From CADCTQ01 sp963844325 (GTDB lineage Bacteria; Bacteroidota; Bacteroidia; Cytophagales; 172606-1): a DNA stretch of 64,000 nt. A program made the translations under genes and the position numbers. This document shows positions 63,346 to 64,000 of this stretch, piece after piece; position 1 is the first letter of the stretch, and the number at the start of each line of letters is the position of its first letter. A model generated the notes under the pieces. It had not been told where the DNA came from. It did no database searches and saw only the letters and a list, made by a program, of their open reading frames with translations. The stretch is taken from positions 6,510,001 to 6,574,000 of the forward strand of contig CAWJNV010000002.1 in assembly GCA_963844325.1 (NCBI GenBank), in the 5' to 3' direction.

Positions 63346-64000
63346 ATGCGAAAACCACTCCTTCCCCTCCTGTTGCTCCTGGGTAGCCTGTTGGCCGCCC
63401 CGGCGCAGACGCCGCCCGCCACGCTGGATGCGTACGTGGCCGAGGGCCTGCAAAGCAACCTGGCCCTGAAGGGACAAACCCTTTCTCTCGAAAAGAGCCT
63501 CCGGGCCCTGGAAGAAGCCAAGGGCATGTTCCTGCCCACCCTCGACCTCAACGCCCGGTACTCCCTCGCCGCCGGCGGCCGCATCATCGAATTTCCCGTG
63601 GGGGACCTGCTCAACCCGGTGTACGGCACCCTCAACCAGATGACCGGCAGCGACCGGTTCCCGACGCTGGACAACGTAAACACGCCCTTCCTGCGGCCGC
63701 AGGAACACGAAACCAAGCTGCGGCTGGTGCAGCCGGTCGTGCAGCCGAATCTTCACTACAACTACCAGATCAAATCCCTCCAGGCCGAAAGCCAGCAGGC
63801 CACCGTGCAGACCTACCGCCGCCAGCTGGAGGCCGACATCCGCACGGGTTACTTCAACTACCTCAAAGCCGTAAAGGCCATTTCGTTGTACCGGCAGGTG
63901 CTGGCGTTGCAGCAGGCCAGCCTCCGGCTCAACCAGAAGTTGCTCGACAACCAGAAGATCACCGCCGACGTGGTGTACGCCGCCAAGGCCGACCTGGCCG
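63346..64000 (+). CDS. TolC family outer membrane efflux protein, N-terminal part (truncated by window edge)
   Basis: The start ATG at 63346 gives the signal peptide MRKPLLPLLLLLGSLLAAPA, followed by TLDAYVAEGLQSNLAL and a long coiled-coil helix (KSLRALEEAKGMFLPTLDLNARY), the OEP repeat of TolC-type channels. The middle (HYNYQIKSLQAESQQ, QLEADIRTGYFNYLKAVKAI) is a second typical helix. 218 residues are visible and the end is outside the window. It is the outer membrane channel of a tripartite efflux pump, probably followed by membrane fusion and RND genes. Confidence 0.92.
   Translation, partial: MRKPLLPLLLLLGSLLAAPAQTPPATLDAYVAEGLQSNLALKGQTLSLEKSLRALEEAKGMFLPTLDLNARYSLAAGGRIIEFPVGDLLNPVYGTLNQMTGSDRFPTLDNVNTPFLRPQEHETKLRLVQPVVQPNLHYNYQIKSLQAESQQATVQTYRRQLEADIRTGYFNYLKAVKAISLYRQVLALQQASLRLNQKLLDNQKITADVVYAAKADLA

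Overview
The window is a GC-rich chromosome piece from a member of the phylum Bacteroidota, most likely order Cytophagales. Supporting this are a PorP/SprF-type (type IX secretion linked) protein, a TonB-dependent receptor beside a DUF4249 lipoprotein, the TAnnTTTG type of -7 promoter box in front of several genes, and an almost complete absence of Shine-Dalgarno sequences. No rRNA, tRNA or CRISPR array was recognised.

Region 1 to 19.3 kb, all on the minus strand and densely packed with many 1-4 nt overlaps, is a surface polysaccharide (O-antigen or capsule) locus exported by an ABC transporter. Read in the direction of transcription it starts with kdsD (KDO precursor), the Wzm permease, a methyltransferase and the Wzt ATPase. 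A three-gene cassette for a UDP-2-acetamido-2,6-dideoxy-L-hexose follows. The remainder is a run of glycosyltransferases (GT2, GT4, DUF5672 and an unclassified GT-A-like protein) mixed with sugar or lipid methyltransferases, leaving the window as a truncated GT4.

Region 19.4 to 25.4 kb holds kdsA on the plus strand. Facing it is a minus-strand operon with a NeuB-family synthase, a CMP-sugar synthetase, a Gfo/Idh/MocA oxidoreductase, a zinc-ribbon methyltransferase, an SDR and a KdsC-type phosphatase. This looks like a nonulosonate (sialic-acid-like or KDN-like) activation pathway that adds a second 2-keto-3-deoxy sugar to the KDO genes.

Region 25.4 to 42.3 kb is a general-metabolism stretch: thioredoxin, an arginine deiminase-family enzyme followed by the citrulline hydrolase CtlX and a PPP-type phosphatase, a stand-alone CheB domain, the TonB receptor/DUF4249 pair, a PLP enzyme with a Tat-like signal, an NmrA-type SDR, a lipocalin, a ZIP metal transporter and Hsp20. 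Region 40.9 to 45.2 kb resembles a quinone/catechol detoxification set (ring-cleaving VOC dioxygenase, MhqD-like hydrolase, FMN reductase) split by an intact IS3-family element.

Region 45.2 to 60.5 kb is accessory: an AraC regulator with VOC, DUF1801 and frameshifted SRPBCC genes, three type II toxin-antitoxin modules (one flanked by a 158 bp direct duplication that includes the tail of a sialate O-acetylesterase gene), a PorP-linker-SPOR-like protein, a GAF protein, a MacB/FtsX-type permease and a MarR-GNAT fusion. The window ends with a TetR regulator upstream of a TolC-type efflux gene, both preceded by the same palindromic operator candidate.

A striking feature from 19 kb onward is a set of long intergenic hairpins built from 7-9 bp tandem units. 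They start at, or supply, the stop codons of neighbouring genes, and several share a central motif; none occurs in the first 19 kb.
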